A stretch of 39,946 bases of DNA from Gammaproteobacteria bacterium (GTDB lineage Bacteria; Pseudomonadota; Gammaproteobacteria; Thiohalospirales; Thiohalospiraceae). Shown in pieces: positions 17,490 through 27,300 of the stretch. Where the stretch lies: the NCBI GenBank assembly GCA_014762495.1, contig JABURT010000199.1:1-39946 (forward strand). The letters run 5' to 3'. The stretch's first letter is position 1. Each line of letters starts with the position of its first letter. The position numbers and the translations under genes were made by a program. The notes beneath the pieces were generated by a model that made no database searches, was not told the origin of the DNA, and saw only the letters and a list, made by a program, of their open reading frames with translations.

Positions 17490-18158
17490 ATGAAAAAGTA
17501 TGCATATTTGATGTTGTCTACCCTGATGCTTCTGAGCGGTCAGGCCCTGGCACAGAAACAGGAATGGAATTTTCAGGTCTACCTCAATGACCAGAAAATT
17601 GGGCACCATAGTTTTCTTGTTGAAGCGGACGAAGGACTGGAACGAGTGATTAGCGAGGCCAGTTATGACGTCAAGTTTCTGTTTGTCACTGCCTATACCT
17701 ATCGCCACACCAGCCTGGAAACCTGGCGGAACAATTGCCTTGTCTCAATTCAGTCACAAACTGATGACAATGGGACAAAGCAGTATATAAGCGGCCAGCT
17801 TCAAACAAAGGCACAGCCACAACTATTACGCCTTTCCACACATGATGGTAATAACGAAGTCAGTGGTTGCGTGAAATCATTTTCATACTGGAACCCCACA
17901 GCAGTGCTGGATGCAAATCGACTCCTAAACTCCCAGACAGGTGAGTATGTCGACATCGAATCTGAATTCGTGGGAAGCGAAGCATACAAGTTTGGTAATA
18001 AGTCAATCGACAGCAAGCATTATCGACTCAGCATGGAGGGTTACACCATTGACCTCTGGTATGCAGCAGACAACGACCGCTGGGTTGGACTGGAATCTAC
18101 CACAAAAAGTGGTGCCGTTATCAAATACCGACTCGAAGAGTCAGGAGAGCAGTTATGA
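17490..18158 (+). CDS. DUF6134-type periplasmic protein
   Basis: A 222-residue protein with a signal peptide (residues 1-21, ending GQALA, cleaved before QKQEW), so it is exported. The mature part is beta-rich with repeated F-x-V-x-L-N-DQKIGHHSF-type strands and two cysteines (CLVSIQS and SGCVKSF) that could form a disulfide. It resembles the DUF6134/DUF3108 group of periplasmic proteins found in LitR-DUF1295-CFA clusters; the function is not known. It follows DUF1295 after 2 nt and overlaps the lipocalin gene by 4 nt (ATGA), so it is translationally coupled on both sides. Confidence 0.7.
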   Translation: MKKYAYLMLSTLMLLSGQALAQKQEWNFQVYLNDQKIGHHSFLVEADEGLERVISEASYDVKFLFVTAYTYRHTSLETWRNNCLVSIQSQTDDNGTKQYISGQLQTKAQPQLLRLSTHDGNNEVSGCVKSFSYWNPTAVLDANRLLNSQTGEYVDIESEFVGSEAYKFGNKSIDSKHYRLSMEGYTIDLWYAADNDRWVGLESTTKSGAVIKYRLEESGEQL

Positions 18159-18688
18159 AGACAATCATTCCCTTCATATTATTGATATTATTTAGCCTAA
18201 CTGCGTGTAGTGATATGCCAAAACAACCTATTAATATCGTTGACAAGGTCGACCTCAAGCGTTTCATGGGGGACTGGTATGTCATCGCCAACATACCGAC
18301 ATTTATCGAGACAGAGGCGCACAATGCCATTGAGTCCTATGAACTTAACGAGGACGGTACCATAGCAACCACTTTCACCTTCTATGATGGTGGATTTGAT
18401 GGTGAGCTCAAACAGTACAATCCCAAGGGATTCGTCAAGGATACCGAAAGTAATGCCGTATGGGGCATGCAGTTCATATGGCCTATCAAGGCAGACTATC
18501 GGATTATATATCTCGACGAGGAATATCGAGTCACGATAATTGGGCGAGAAAAACGTGACTATGTCTGGATCATGGCCCGTACTCCGCAAATCCCTGCGCA
18601 AGAATATCAACAATTGCTCAGCTACCTGGAAGAACAGGGCTATGATATCAGCCAGGTTCGGAAAGTCCCGCAAGACTGGTCTAAATAA
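18155..18688 (+). CDS. Lipocalin family lipoprotein (Blc-like)
   Basis: An outer-membrane lipocalin that may carry fatty acids or lysophospholipids. The 177-residue precursor has a lipobox LTAC with Cys18; the following Ser favours sorting to the outer membrane. Lipocalin motif 1 is FMGDWYVIANIP (Gly39, Trp41) and the later motif is seen in REKRDYVWIMARTP. Length matches bacterial Blc. Its place among lipid-modifying enzymes suggests handling of the modified acyl chains or of lipid turnover products. It starts inside the stop of the upstream gene (ATGA). Confidence 0.88.
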   Translation: MKTIIPFILLILFSLTACSDMPKQPINIVDKVDLKRFMGDWYVIANIPTFIETEAHNAIESYELNEDGTIATTFTFYDGGFDGELKQYNPKGFVKDTESNAVWGMQFIWPIKADYRIIYLDEEYRVTIIGREKRDYVWIMARTPQIPAQEYQQLLSYLEEQGYDISQVRKVPQDWSK

Positions 18689-18726
18689 GGTAATGACACG
18701 GAAACGCTTTGAATAGGAAATCAGCA

Positions 18727-20004
18727 ATGAAGATAGCCATAGTAGGGACTGGAATCGCGGGCAATGTCGCTGCCTACCATCTTAACAAGGAGCACGACAT
18801 TACCGTATTCGAGGCCAATAGTCATGTGGGTGGACATACCCACACGCATGATATTGACTGGAACGGAAAAACCTATGCCATCGATACAGGGTTTATTGTA
18901 TTCAATTACAGGACCTATCCCAACTTCATTCAGCTCCTGGATGAGCTAGGTGTCGAGATACAGCCCTCTAATATGAGCTTTAGTGCCCGCTGCGATGTAA
19001 GCGACTTCGAATATAGCGGCAGTTCACTGAATACATTATTTGCCCAGCGCAGCAATCTTTTCAGACCACGCTTCTATCGCATGATTCGTGAAATCATGCG
19101 ATTCAATAAAGAAGCCCTCGAACTTTTGAATTCCGTCCATCAGGAAATGACGCTGGGAGAATACCTGAAACGCGGACAATATCATGAAGAATTCGTACGC
19201 TACTACATCATTCCCATGGGCTCGGCCATCTGGTCTACCGATCCAGATATGATGTATCGGTTTCCAGCCACATATTTTATACGCTTCTTTTATAACCATG
19301 GATTATTAAATATCAGTGATCGTCCAACTTGGTATGTCATTAAGGGTGGATCACGTGAGTATGTAAAAAAACTAACCGCATCCTTCTCTGAACGCATACG
19401 ACTAAACAGCACTGTCGAATGGATAAAACGTGTCCCGGATGGCGTATTGGTCAAGGCCAAAAATTCCGACGAGGAACACTTTGACAGCGTCTTTATCGCC
19501 AGCCACAGCGATCAGGCGCTTGCGATGTTAAGCGATGCCACCGAGCTGGAAAAACGTGTCCTGGGTGCAATACCATATCAGCATAATGATGTCGTTCTGC
19601 ATACAGATAATACTATGTTGCCAAAACGTCAGCTTGCCTGGTCAGCCTGGAATGCCCACGTATCAAAATCAGATACACAACGTGCAAGTCTTACCTATAA
19701 CATGAATATTCTGCAGTCCCTCGATGCCCAAGAACAATTTTGCGTTACATTAAATAACAGCGATCGGGTCGACTCAAACAAGGTAATTAAACGACTGTCC
19801 TACCAACACCCAGTGTATACACCCGACGGTGTCAGGCAACAATCACGACAACATGAAATTAACGGTAATAGACACACCTATTATTGTGGCGCCTATTGGC
19901 GACATGGGTTTCATGAAGACGGTGTGGTAAGCGCGCTCAATGCCCTGGAACACTTTAATACGAGAGAGGGATATGCACAGTTTCCTATACGAAGGGTGGG
20001 TTAA
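18727..20004 (+). CDS. FAD-dependent oxidoreductase of the amine-oxidase/desaturase type
   Basis: A 425-residue flavoprotein beginning MKIAIVGTGIAGNVAAYHL: the Rossmann motif G7-x-G9-x2-G12 followed by FEANSHVGGHTHT, the second FAD signature. Later blocks IPMGSAIWSTDP and GAYWRHGFHEDGVVSA are typical of the COG2907 proteins found beside DUF1365 and CFA genes. In furan-fatty-acid clusters a related flavoprotein (UfaD) desaturates a methylated acyl chain; the same role here is inference. The ATG at 18727 is preferred over a TTG at 18709. The stop lies 32 nt inside the DUF1365 gene. Base composition is visibly more AT-rich than lhr or ispB. Confidence 0.85.
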   Translation: MKIAIVGTGIAGNVAAYHLNKEHDITVFEANSHVGGHTHTHDIDWNGKTYAIDTGFIVFNYRTYPNFIQLLDELGVEIQPSNMSFSARCDVSDFEYSGSSLNTLFAQRSNLFRPRFYRMIREIMRFNKEALELLNSVHQEMTLGEYLKRGQYHEEFVRYYIIPMGSAIWSTDPDMMYRFPATYFIRFFYNHGLLNISDRPTWYVIKGGSREYVKKLTASFSERIRLNSTVEWIKRVPDGVLVKAKNSDEEHFDSVFIASHSDQALAMLSDATELEKRVLGAIPYQHNDVVLHTDNTMLPKRQLAWSAWNAHVSKSDTQRASLTYNMNILQSLDAQEQFCVTLNNSDRVDSNKVIKRLSYQHPVYTPDGVRQQSRQHEINGNRHTYYCGAYWRHGFHEDGVVSALNALEHFNTREGYAQFPIRRVG

Positions 20005-20749
20005 GCATCGCAGGTTCACCCCTTCTGAACACGAGTTCAAATACAAACTCTTCATGATGTATCTTGATCTTGATGAGATTCCCGGTGTTTTTGATCGCTA
20101 TTGGCTATGGTCAGATAGGCGATTTAACCTGGCCTGGCTCAAGCGCAAGGACTATATAGGCCCCGAAAACCTGAGCATCGCAGAAGCGGTCCGGTCCTAT
20201 CTTCGTGAGCACGGATTTTCCGCCGAGGGCCCCATTCGACTGTTAACACATTTACGATATTTCGGATACGGATTCAACCCCGTAAGCTTCTACTATTGCT
20301 TTAACCGAGATGATACACGCATCGAGCACATTATAGCCGAGGTCAGTAATACGCCATGGAAGGAGAAGCATTATTATCTCCTGGATGTGGATAATGAATC
20401 ACAAGATGTTGGCAAGCTACGGTTCAGTAATGAGAAAAAATTCCACGTTTCACCCTTCTTACCTATGGATATGCAGTGTTCCTGGCAATTAAATCAACCG
20501 GATAACAAGCTTCATGTTTACATCGGAAACCATAAAAACGACACGTTGGTTTTCGATGCCATCATGAAAATGGAGCGTAAACCCATATCCCACAAAAATC
20601 TCGCATCAGCCCTGATCCGCTTCCCGTTTATGACCTTCAACGTCATGAAGGGGATCTACTGGCAGGCGTTGAAGCTATGGCTAAAAAAGGTTCCTTTTTA
20701 TTCTCACCCAAAGTATGAGGAGGCGTCGAAGTCGACGGACAAGTTATGA
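19973..20749 (+). CDS. DUF1365 family protein
   Basis: A 258-residue protein starting MHSFLYEGWVKHRRFTP, the normal DUF1365 start; GAGAGAGGG lies just upstream inside the previous gene. Family blocks: FMMYLDLDEIP, RFNLAWLKRKDY, LTHLRYFGYGFNPVSFYYCF and EVSNTPWKEKHYYLLD. The biochemical function is not known to me, but DUF1365 is almost always encoded between an FAD amine-oxidase-like gene and a CFA-like gene, as here. It overlaps the CFA-like gene by 4 nt, so the three are translationally coupled. Confidence 0.92.
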   Translation: MHSFLYEGWVKHRRFTPSEHEFKYKLFMMYLDLDEIPGVFDRYWLWSDRRFNLAWLKRKDYIGPENLSIAEAVRSYLREHGFSAEGPIRLLTHLRYFGYGFNPVSFYYCFNRDDTRIEHIIAEVSNTPWKEKHYYLLDVDNESQDVGKLRFSNEKKFHVSPFLPMDMQCSWQLNQPDNKLHVYIGNHKNDTLVFDAIMKMERKPISHKNLASALIRFPFMTFNVMKGIYWQALKLWLKKVPFYSHPKYEEASKSTDKL

Positions 20750-22023
20750 AAACATCCATTATTCCGCAAAATACTGAACGCGGCACGACATTAAAAGGCG
20801 GCCTGCTAACCAATCTTTTCAGAAATGGACTGTTCAAAAGACTGAACACTCTCGAGTTCGGTCAAATAACTCTAGTAGAAAATGTAGAGGAATTTCGCTT
20901 TGGACGGTGTACTGAGGAATTCCCAACCCCCGTCAAACTAATCGTCCATTCCACCGAGTTCTATAGTGATATTGCCCTGGGTGGCAGTGTGGGTGCCGGC
21001 GAAGCCTTTATACATGGTTTTTGGTCCTGCGACGATTTGACACTACTCATACGGATTCTTCTTAAAAACCGCCACGCACTCGATGCGATGGACTCCAGTT
21101 TATCTCGAATCAAAACGCCATTACACAAATTAATGCATTGGTATAATCGCAACACTAAAAACGGAAGCCGTAGAAATATCGAATCGCATTACGACTTAGG
21201 TAATGAGTTATTCAAAACCTTTCTTGATGAAAGTATGATGTATTCTTCTGCTGTCTACGAAGAAAAGAATTATGATCTCGAAAAGGCAGCTTTTGCCAAA
21301 GTAGATCGTATTTGTAAAAAACTTGATCTGAAGCCAGGCGATCATGTTCTAGAGATAGGTACGGGCTGGGGCGGATTCGCTATTCATGCTGCCAAGTATT
21401 ACGGCTGCCGTGTCACCACGACAACCATCTCCAGAGAGCAATTCGTACATGCCAGGGATCGAGTTAAAGAGGAAGGCCTTACAGACAAGGTTACTCTTCT
21501 TCTTGAAGACTATCGTGACTTATCCGGTCAGTATGACAAGCTGGTTTCCATAGAAATGATTGAGGCCATCGGTCATCAATACCTGGACACCTATTTTGAT
21601 ACTTGTAACCGCTTACTCAAGCCCCATGGCATGATGCTGCTACAGGCAATCACCATTGCCGATCAGCGTTATGAAACGGCAAAAAATACCGTTGATTTTA
21701 TAAAACGCTTCATCTTTCCGGGGGGGTTCCTGCCATCCGTTGCAGCCATGGCCGACTCCATCGCTCGTAAGACAGATATGAGGATCTATCATCTGGAAGA
21801 TATCGGTGAGCACTATGCCACTACATTGAGACACTGGCGACAGCGCTTCTTTTCACGCATTGATGATGTCAGGCAACTCGGCTATCCCGACAGCTTTGTG
21901 CGCATGTGGGATTTTTACCTGAGTTACTGTGAAGGTGGATTCCTGGAGCGAGTGATTGGAACGGCTCAGATCCTCACCATCAAGCCTGAGAACCGTCGCG
22001 ACCCCGTGACACCTGTCATCTAG
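20746..22023 (+). CDS. Diverged CFA-synthase-like methyltransferase (Cys and His replaced)
   Basis: A 425-residue protein with the full CFA-synthase layout: N-terminal lipid-binding domain and C-terminal SAM domain, motif I LEIGTGWGG at 202-210, ESHYDLGNELF near 146 and IFPGGFLPS near 323. The active-site cysteine of E. coli CFA synthase (YSC) is Ser168 here (MYSS), and the bicarbonate-binding histidine (LLHTIG) is Gln300 (LLQAIT); the glutamate (Glu273) and the tyrosine in HYATT are kept. Loss of the bicarbonate site fits a methyl-branching enzyme such as UfaM rather than cyclopropanation; that is inference. Last gene of the operon, followed by a hairpin. Confidence 0.88.
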   Translation: MKTSIIPQNTERGTTLKGGLLTNLFRNGLFKRLNTLEFGQITLVENVEEFRFGRCTEEFPTPVKLIVHSTEFYSDIALGGSVGAGEAFIHGFWSCDDLTLLIRILLKNRHALDAMDSSLSRIKTPLHKLMHWYNRNTKNGSRRNIESHYDLGNELFKTFLDESMMYSSAVYEEKNYDLEKAAFAKVDRICKKLDLKPGDHVLEIGTGWGGFAIHAAKYYGCRVTTTTISREQFVHARDRVKEEGLTDKVTLLLEDYRDLSGQYDKLVSIEMIEAIGHQYLDTYFDTCNRLLKPHGMMLLQAITIADQRYETAKNTVDFIKRFIFPGGFLPSVAAMADSIARKTDMRIYHLEDIGEHYATTLRHWRQRFFSRIDDVRQLGYPDSFVRMWDFYLSYCEGGFLERVIGTAQILTIKPENRRDPVTPVI

Positions 22024-22040
22024 CAGGTCTTAGACCTGCT
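22022..22040 (+). terminator. Hairpin at the end of the lipid operon
   Basis: An 8-bp perfect stem, AGCAGGTC-TTA-GACCTGCT, starts within the stop codon of the CFA-like gene. The following ATTGATTATT is only partly T-rich, so termination may be inefficient. It could also serve the convergent YfaZ-like gene. Confidence 0.55.
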
Positions 22041-22045
22041 ATTGA

Positions 22046-22612
22046 TTATTGGAATAACACTCGTACACCAACGTGGAATCCATTATCGATGAGATCGTTT
22101 CCGCCTCCGCTGAGGCCAATATCAAAGGTACGAAATCCTGCATAGGCAAACGCCTGCGGAAGTATCTGGTACTCGGCGCGCACCCCCAGTTCCATCATGC
22201 TCTCTGCGGGACTGCTGACCACCACATTGGGGCCGTAATTGAGCTGGGTGGTCAGTGCGAGACGATTGATATTTTTTGGGTAATACCGCAATTCTACGCC
22301 CAGGGCCAATCCATAAAGCAGGCCACTACTGGCGGAATCGACACCAAGGAACTTGAAGCCGACGCCAAGTTCCAGTGGATTATCAGATTTTCCGGTCTCG
22401 CCAATCACCTGTACTCCGGCACTGATAACGCTATTTCGCTGAAGATTGGTCAGGTATCCCAACTGGATCTGTAACGCATCGGGGCTCTTATTATTTTGAA
22501 CCCAACCCAGGGTCACGTTGACACTGCTGTCATTAATACTGGCATCAACCGAACCTGCCCATGCCGGTGTTGTGACAAATAGTGCCAGCGCCGCGAATAA
22601 ATAACGATACAT
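22046..22612 (-). CDS. YfaZ-type outer-membrane beta-barrel protein
   Basis: A 188-residue exported protein: signal peptide MYRYLFAALALFVTTPAWA, then a mature part of alternating beta strands (VNVTLGWVQ, ALQIQLGYLTNL, LLYGLALGVELRYYP) ending in aromatic/polar residues (VGVRVLFQ), typical of outer-membrane barrels. The blocks GVGFKFLGVD and YAGFRTFDIGLSGGG point to the YfaZ family. Function unknown. The ATG at 22612 is used because AAGAGG lies just upstream; a TTG 6 nt earlier opens the same frame. Confidence 0.75.
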   Translation of the reverse strand: MYRYLFAALALFVTTPAWAGSVDASINDSSVNVTLGWVQNNKSPDALQIQLGYLTNLQRNSVISAGVQVIGETGKSDNPLELGVGFKFLGVDSASSGLLYGLALGVELRYYPKNINRLALTTQLNYGPNVVVSSPAESMMELGVRAEYQILPQAFAYAGFRTFDIGLSGGGNDLIDNGFHVGVRVLFQ

Positions 22613-22832
22613 CTGCAACCTCTTTACTCTTAATTCAGGGGTTTATAATTCATGTCGTTCCAGCAACGCGGCAAGGCTTTGTCGGCTGGGATGTCCTTCT
22701 CCAACTTGAAACATACCATTTCAGCAGGCATAAACTCACAGTTTTGATGGTCAGAGTGTCATCGCAACGACGGCATATTACGACTTCAATAACTCAATTT
22801 AGGCCGCCGTTGTCGATGTAATAAACCGGGCT

Positions 22833-23339
22833 CTAAAAAGAGCCCATCTCCAGGTCTGCACTAATCGCATCGATACCGGCTTTCGCACAGTTTTCATCGG
22901 TAATGCCCGAGGGTGCACCACTGACGCCTATGCCTCCGATCAATGTACCACCCGCTGTAATGGGCAGGCCACCCGCTGCGGCAAGGATACCGGTTGTTTT
23001 GCCTATGGAGTTGGGATGTTCGAGTCGCTCGGACAAGGCCTTGGTCGGGGTGTTGAATGATAAGGCCGTATAGGCTTTATCACGACTTATGGGCAAGGTC
23101 AGGTCCATTGCCAGTACATCACGCAGGACAACCTGGGCATGGCCGCCACGATCAACAATTGTGACGGCAACCTGTACGCCTTCCTTGCGGCACTGCGCGA
23201 TGGTGGCCTGTGCGGCCTTCAACGCCATATCCAGAGACAGGCGTTGGATCGGGACCATGACCGGTTGGTCTTCCGCCTGGGCGGCGCCGGACACCGTGAG
23301 CAAGGCGACGGTACAAAGAGTAGGTATGATTTTTTTCAT
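22833..23339 (-). CDS. GlcG/HbpS family heme-binding-like protein, exported
   Basis: A 168-residue protein with a signal peptide (MKKIIPTLCTVALLTVSGAAQA) followed by a complete GlcG/HbpS domain: ALKAAQATIAQCRKEGVQVAV, VDRGGHAQVVLRD, SRDKAYTALSF and IGGIGVSGAPSG. GlcG is encoded in glycolate-oxidase operons and HbpS binds heme; the exact role is unclear. It lies 35 nt downstream of the DUF3683 oxidoreductase, whose N-terminal half is GlcD-like, so the glc-type association is kept. A GGGCTC/GAGCCC hairpin overlaps the stop codon (22828-22845) and may end this transcript. Confidence 0.88.
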   Translation of the reverse strand: MKKIIPTLCTVALLTVSGAAQAEDQPVMVPIQRLSLDMALKAAQATIAQCRKEGVQVAVTIVDRGGHAQVVLRDVLAMDLTLPISRDKAYTALSFNTPTKALSERLEHPNSIGKTTGILAAAGGLPITAGGTLIGGIGVSGAPSGITDENCAKAGIDAISADLEMGSF

Positions 23340-23374
23340 TTTTGAATCTCCTCCACTTGCATGGCTTATGTTGA

Positions 23375-26300
23375 CTATAACAAGACCCGCTCAATACCAC
23401 CACGAGCGGCCTCATCGATGAAGTCCTTTTGCCAGCGATCTCCTTTGATCTGTTTAGCAAGCTCTACCACGATATAGTCGGTCTCTAGCTTGGTATCGCC
23501 TTCGTATCGTGACAGGCCCTGCTGGCAGGCCGGACAGGAGGTCAGGAGTTTGACCTCTCCGTTTTTGTTCTTCTTCTGGCCTGTTAGTTCCATTAATCCC
23601 TTCTCCAGCTCTTCCTGCTTGCGATACCGCACCTGACTGGCGATATCGGGGCGACTGACGGCAAAGGTTCCTGCCTCACCACAGCAGCGGTCAGACAATT
23701 TGACGTCCTTACCCAGCAGTGTGGAGGCGACCCGTATCGGGTTGTGCGTCTTCATCGGTGTGTGACAGGGATCGTGATACATATATTGCACACCGTCCAC
23801 GCCTTCTAAATTGACGCCTTTTTCCATTAAGTATTCATGGATATCGAGCAGCCGGCAACCCGGGAAGATCTTGTCGAACTGGTATTTCTGCAACTGATCC
23901 ATGCAGGTTCCGCAGGAAACAATTACCGTCTTGATATCCATGTAGTTGAGCGTATTGGCTACACGGTGGAACAATACCTGGTTGGAGACCGAAATCTCCT
24001 GACCCTTGATCTCGTCACCGGATGAGGTCTGTGGGTAGCCGCAACACAGATAGCCGGGCGGCAACACCGTTTCAGTGCCCTGCTCGTAGAGCATACTGAG
24101 TGTCGCCAGACCCACCTCGCTGAACAGGCGTTCCGAACCGCAGCCGGGGAAATAGAACACGGCATCCGAATCATCGGAGACCTTTTCCGGGTTGCGTAAA
24201 ATGGCCACGCTCTTCTCGTCCTCAACGGCGAGCAACTGTCGCATGGTCTTGGCCGGTACACCGGAGGGTAGTGGTTTCTTCACGAACTGCACCACCTGTT
24301 CGACCATCGGAGCCTTTCCGGTCGTCCCAACCGGGCGTTTGCGGGTTCTCAAAATGCCGGTCGCCTTGGCGATACGATGCGCCAGACGCTGGGAAGTAAA
24401 GCCTACTCGTATCATCATGGTGCGCATTAACTTGATCGCCGAGGGCTTGGTCATATTGAGGAAGGCGATGGAGAGCTTGGCGCCTATGTTGGTACGCTTC
24501 TGACCATGGGCACGCAACAGGTTACGCATGCGAATGGAGACATCGCCAAAGTCGATATTCACCGGACAGGGACTCAGGCACTTGTGACACACCGTGCAGT
24601 GATCGGCCACGTCGTTCATTTCATCGAAGTGGCGGATGGAAATGCCACGGCGCGTCTGTTCCTCGTACAGGAAGGCCTCGATGATAAGGCCGGTTGCCAG
24701 GATCTTGTTGCGTGGCGAGTAAAGAAGATTTGCCCGTGGGATATGTGTATTGCACACCGGCTTGCACTTGCCGCATCGCAGGCAGTCCTTGATCGCGGTA
24801 TTGAGGTCGCCCATCTCGCTGGCCTCCAGGATCAGTGCCTCCTGTTCCACCAGGCGCAGTGAGGGTGTGTAGGCATTATCAAGTCCCGAACCGGGCATCA
24901 ACTTGCCTCGGTTGAAGCGCCCCTCGGGGTCCACCTCTTCCTTATACTTGACGAAGGCGTCAACGGTTGCCTGATCCAGGAACTGGAACTTGGTGATCCC
25001 GATGCCGTGCTCACCTGAGATAACGCCTCCCAGTTCTTCTGCAATACCCATAACACGCTCCACGACCTGATCCGCCTCACGCAGCATTTCATAGTCATTG
25101 GAGTGCACCGGGATATTGGTATGCACGTTACCGTCGCCGGCATGCATGTGGGTGGCAACAAACAGACGAGCCGAACGGTGTTCGGCATGGACAGCATCTA
25201 GCTTGTCACGCACTCCGGCCAGCTCGAGGCCCTGGAAGATCTCCTTGAGTGGTTTTTCCACTGAGTCGCGATAGGAGATACGCAGATCCCGTCGCTGCAG
25301 GACGCGGAACAGGGTATCACCGGGTTCAAGCTGTTCCAGGCTATGTTCGTCAAGCAGGTCTCGATACTCCTGTGCCGGATCGTCCAGATGACGCATGATC
25401 GCCTGCCAACGCTCCTTGATACAGCGCAAATGAGTGATGGAGGCCTCTACCTTGTCCTGGATATAGCGCCGGATCTCATCGCTGTCGCCTTCCTCTGGGA
25501 CCTGACCCGCCTTCAATTTGTGCAGTTCGGGCATGTCGCCCTTGAGATAGTCGAGGACCGCATCCAGGGTCTTGATCTTGTTGGAAGTGGATAGCTCGAT
25601 GTTGATGCGCTCGATACTGTCGTTGTATTCGGCCAGTCGATCCAACGGGATCACCACGTCTTCATTGATCTTAAAGGCGTTGGTGTGGGCGGCAATGGCG
25701 GCGGTGCGGGCGCGGTCGGCCCAGAAGCGCTGACGAGCCTCCGGGCTGGTGGCGATAAAGCCTTCCGCCTCGCGGGCATTGGCCATGCGCACCACCTGCG
25801 AAGCGGCGCGCGCAACCGCATCCTCGTCCTCACCGGCCACGTCGGCCAGCAAGACCATCTTCGGCAGATCGGAACGCGGTGCCTTGGTGGTATAGCCCAC
25901 GGCGCGCACGTAGCGTTCATCGAGGTGTTCGAGACCGGCCAGTACCACATCGGGATCGGCATCCAGATAGTCCTTGGTCTCGACAATGGCCGGCACGGCC
26001 TTGCGCAGGTCAGCACCGAAAAACTCCAGGCAGACCGTACGCATGTGTTTCGGCATGCGATAAACCACAAATCGGGCAGAGGTGATGATCCCATCACACC
26101 CCTCTTTTTGAATCCCCGGCAGGCCGTGCAGGAATTTGTTGGTCACATCCTTGCCCAGGCCCTGCTTGCGCAGATGCTTACCAGGGATGGTCATGAGCTC
26201 CGGTTCGCCGACAAGGGTTTCGCCATCGGCCTCGTATCGCCTCAGACGAAAACGCACCTCGTCCTGGTCGTGGATCTTGCCGAGGTTGTGACCGATCCGC

Positions 26301-27235
26301 TCTACCTCCAGCCACTGAGCGTCCGGGGTCACCATACGCCAGGAGACCAGGTTATCGAGGGTGGTACCCCACATGACCGCCTTCTTACCACCGGCATTCA
26401 TGGCGATGTTGCCACCGATGCAGGAGGCATCCTGCGAGGTCGGATCGACCGCGAATACAAAGCCTGCTGACTTGGCGACGTCCGAGACCCGCCGTGTAAC
26501 CACGCCAGCACCGGTATGAATGGTGGCCACTTCGGCATCAACGCCTTCGAGCTGACGCATTTCCACCGCACCCAGTTGTTCCAGCTTTTCGGTATTGATC
26601 ACCACACTGTCGGCATGCAAGGGCACCGCAGCGCCGGTATAACCCGTGCCGCCACCGCGAGGAATAATGGTCAGACCCAGCTCGATACAGGCCTCAACCA
26701 GCCCCTGAATTTCCGCTTCGGTGTCCGGCGTCAGGACGAGAAAGGGGTATTCCACGCGCCAGTCGGAGGCATCGGTCACATGAGACACGCGAGCAATACC
26801 GCTAAAATCGATATTATCTTTGGCCGTGATCTTGCCGAGGCGCTTGGCCACCTTGTTGCGCTGCTGCAATTGGCACTGCATCCAGTCCTCGAACTCGTTC
26901 ACTGACTCGCGTGCCTTGGTTGCCAGCTGCAAGGCCAGCTCATTGCCTTCGGCCCTCTCCACCACCTGCGTCAAGCGGTGATGAAGCGCGTGAACCAGCG
27001 AGCGCCGACGCTTGGCATTGGAGAGTAAATCGTCCTGTATCAGTGGGTTACGTGATACCACCCACATATCGCCCAGCACTTCATAGAGCATGCGGGCCGA
27101 GCGCCCGGTGACGCGTTCCTGGCGCAGGGTTTGTATGATGTCCCAGGCCTCACTGCCCAGGAAGCGGATGACGATCTCGCGATCGGAAAAAGAGGTGTAA
27201 TTGTAGGGGATCTCGCGTATGCGTGATTGTGACAT
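23375..27235 (-). CDS. DUF3683 FAD-linked oxidase/Fe-S fusion oxidoreductase
   Basis: A 1286-residue fusion that combines GlcD-like and GlcF-like parts in one chain; a D-2-hydroxyacid (D-lactate or glycolate) dehydrogenase passing electrons to the membrane chain is the likely role. Order: DUF3683 (residues about 1-120), FAD-binding type 4 with [12 protein letters not shown] near 195, FAD-oxidase C-terminal domain with [10 protein letters not shown] near 740, two 4Fe-4S sites ([11 protein letters not shown] near 820, [12 protein letters not shown] near 883), and two CCG domains (CCGYP near 1065, CCGEAG near 1185). All cluster cysteines are present. The start is [21 protein letters not shown], the usual DUF3683 beginning. 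GlcG follows on the same strand, suggesting a shared transcript. The substrate cannot be read from sequence. Confidence 0.93.
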   Translation of the reverse strand: MSQSRIREIPYNYTSFSDREIVIRFLGSEAWDIIQTLRQERVTGRSARMLYEVLGDMWVVSRNPLIQDDLLSNAKRRRSLVHALHHRLTQVVERAEGNELALQLATKARESVNEFEDWMQCQLQQRNKVAKRLGKITAKDNIDFSGIARVSHVTDASDWRVEYPFLVLTPDTEAEIQGLVEACIELGLTIIPRGGGTGYTGAAVPLHADSVVINTEKLEQLGAVEMRQLEGVDAEVATIHTGAGVVTRRVSDVAKSAGFVFAVDPTSQDASCIGGNIAMNAGGKKAVMWGTTLDNLVSWRMVTPDAQWLEVERIGHNLGKIHDQDEVRFRLRRYEADGETLVGEPELMTIPGKHLRKQGLGKDVTNKFLHGLPGIQKEGCDGIITSARFVVYRMPKHMRTVCLEFFGADLRKAVPAIVETKDYLDADPDVVLAGLEHLDERYVRAVGYTTKAPRSDLPKMVLLADVAGEDEDAVARAASQVVRMANAREAEGFIATSPEARQRFWADRARTAAIAAHTNAFKINEDVVIPLDRLAEYNDSIERINIELSTSNKIKTLDAVLDYLKGDMPELHKLKAGQVPEEGDSDEIRRYIQDKVEASITHLRCIKERWQAIMRHLDDPAQEYRDLLDEHSLEQLEPGDTLFRVLQRRDLRISYRDSVEKPLKEIFQGLELAGVRDKLDAVHAEHRSARLFVATHMHAGDGNVHTNIPVHSNDYEMLREADQVVERVMGIAEELGGVISGEHGIGITKFQFLDQATVDAFVKYKEEVDPEGRFNRGKLMPGSGLDNAYTPSLRLVEQEALILEASEMGDLNTAIKDCLRCGKCKPVCNTHIPRANLLYSPRNKILATGLIIEAFLYEEQTRRGISIRHFDEMNDVADHCTVCHKCLSPCPVNIDFGDVSIRMRNLLRAHGQKRTNIGAKLSIAFLNMTKPSAIKLMRTMMIRVGFTSQRLAHRIAKATGILRTRKRPVGTTGKAPMVEQVVQFVKKPLPSGVPAKTMRQLLAVEDEKSVAILRNPEKVSDDSDAVFYFPGCGSERLFSEVGLATLSMLYEQGTETVLPPGYLCCGYPQTSSGDEIKGQEISVSNQVLFHRVANTLNYMDIKTVIVSCGTCMDQLQKYQFDKIFPGCRLLDIHEYLMEKGVNLEGVDGVQYMYHDPCHTPMKTHNPIRVASTLLGKDVKLSDRCCGEAGTFAVSRPDIASQVRYRKQEELEKGLMELTGQKKNKNGEVKLLTSCPACQQGLSRYEGDTKLETDYIVVELAKQIKGDRWQKDFIDEAARGGIERVLL

Positions 27236-27300
27236 TGAGGGAATTTGGCCTTCACTGCGTGGTAGAAGTCTATCTATTGTAACAAGTGCGACTGCCCGGA

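Noticed and set aside
25685-26470. Plus-strand frame of 261 codons opposite the DUF3683 gene
   Set aside because: Lies within a well-supported 1286-codon gene on the other strand; low-complexity product.
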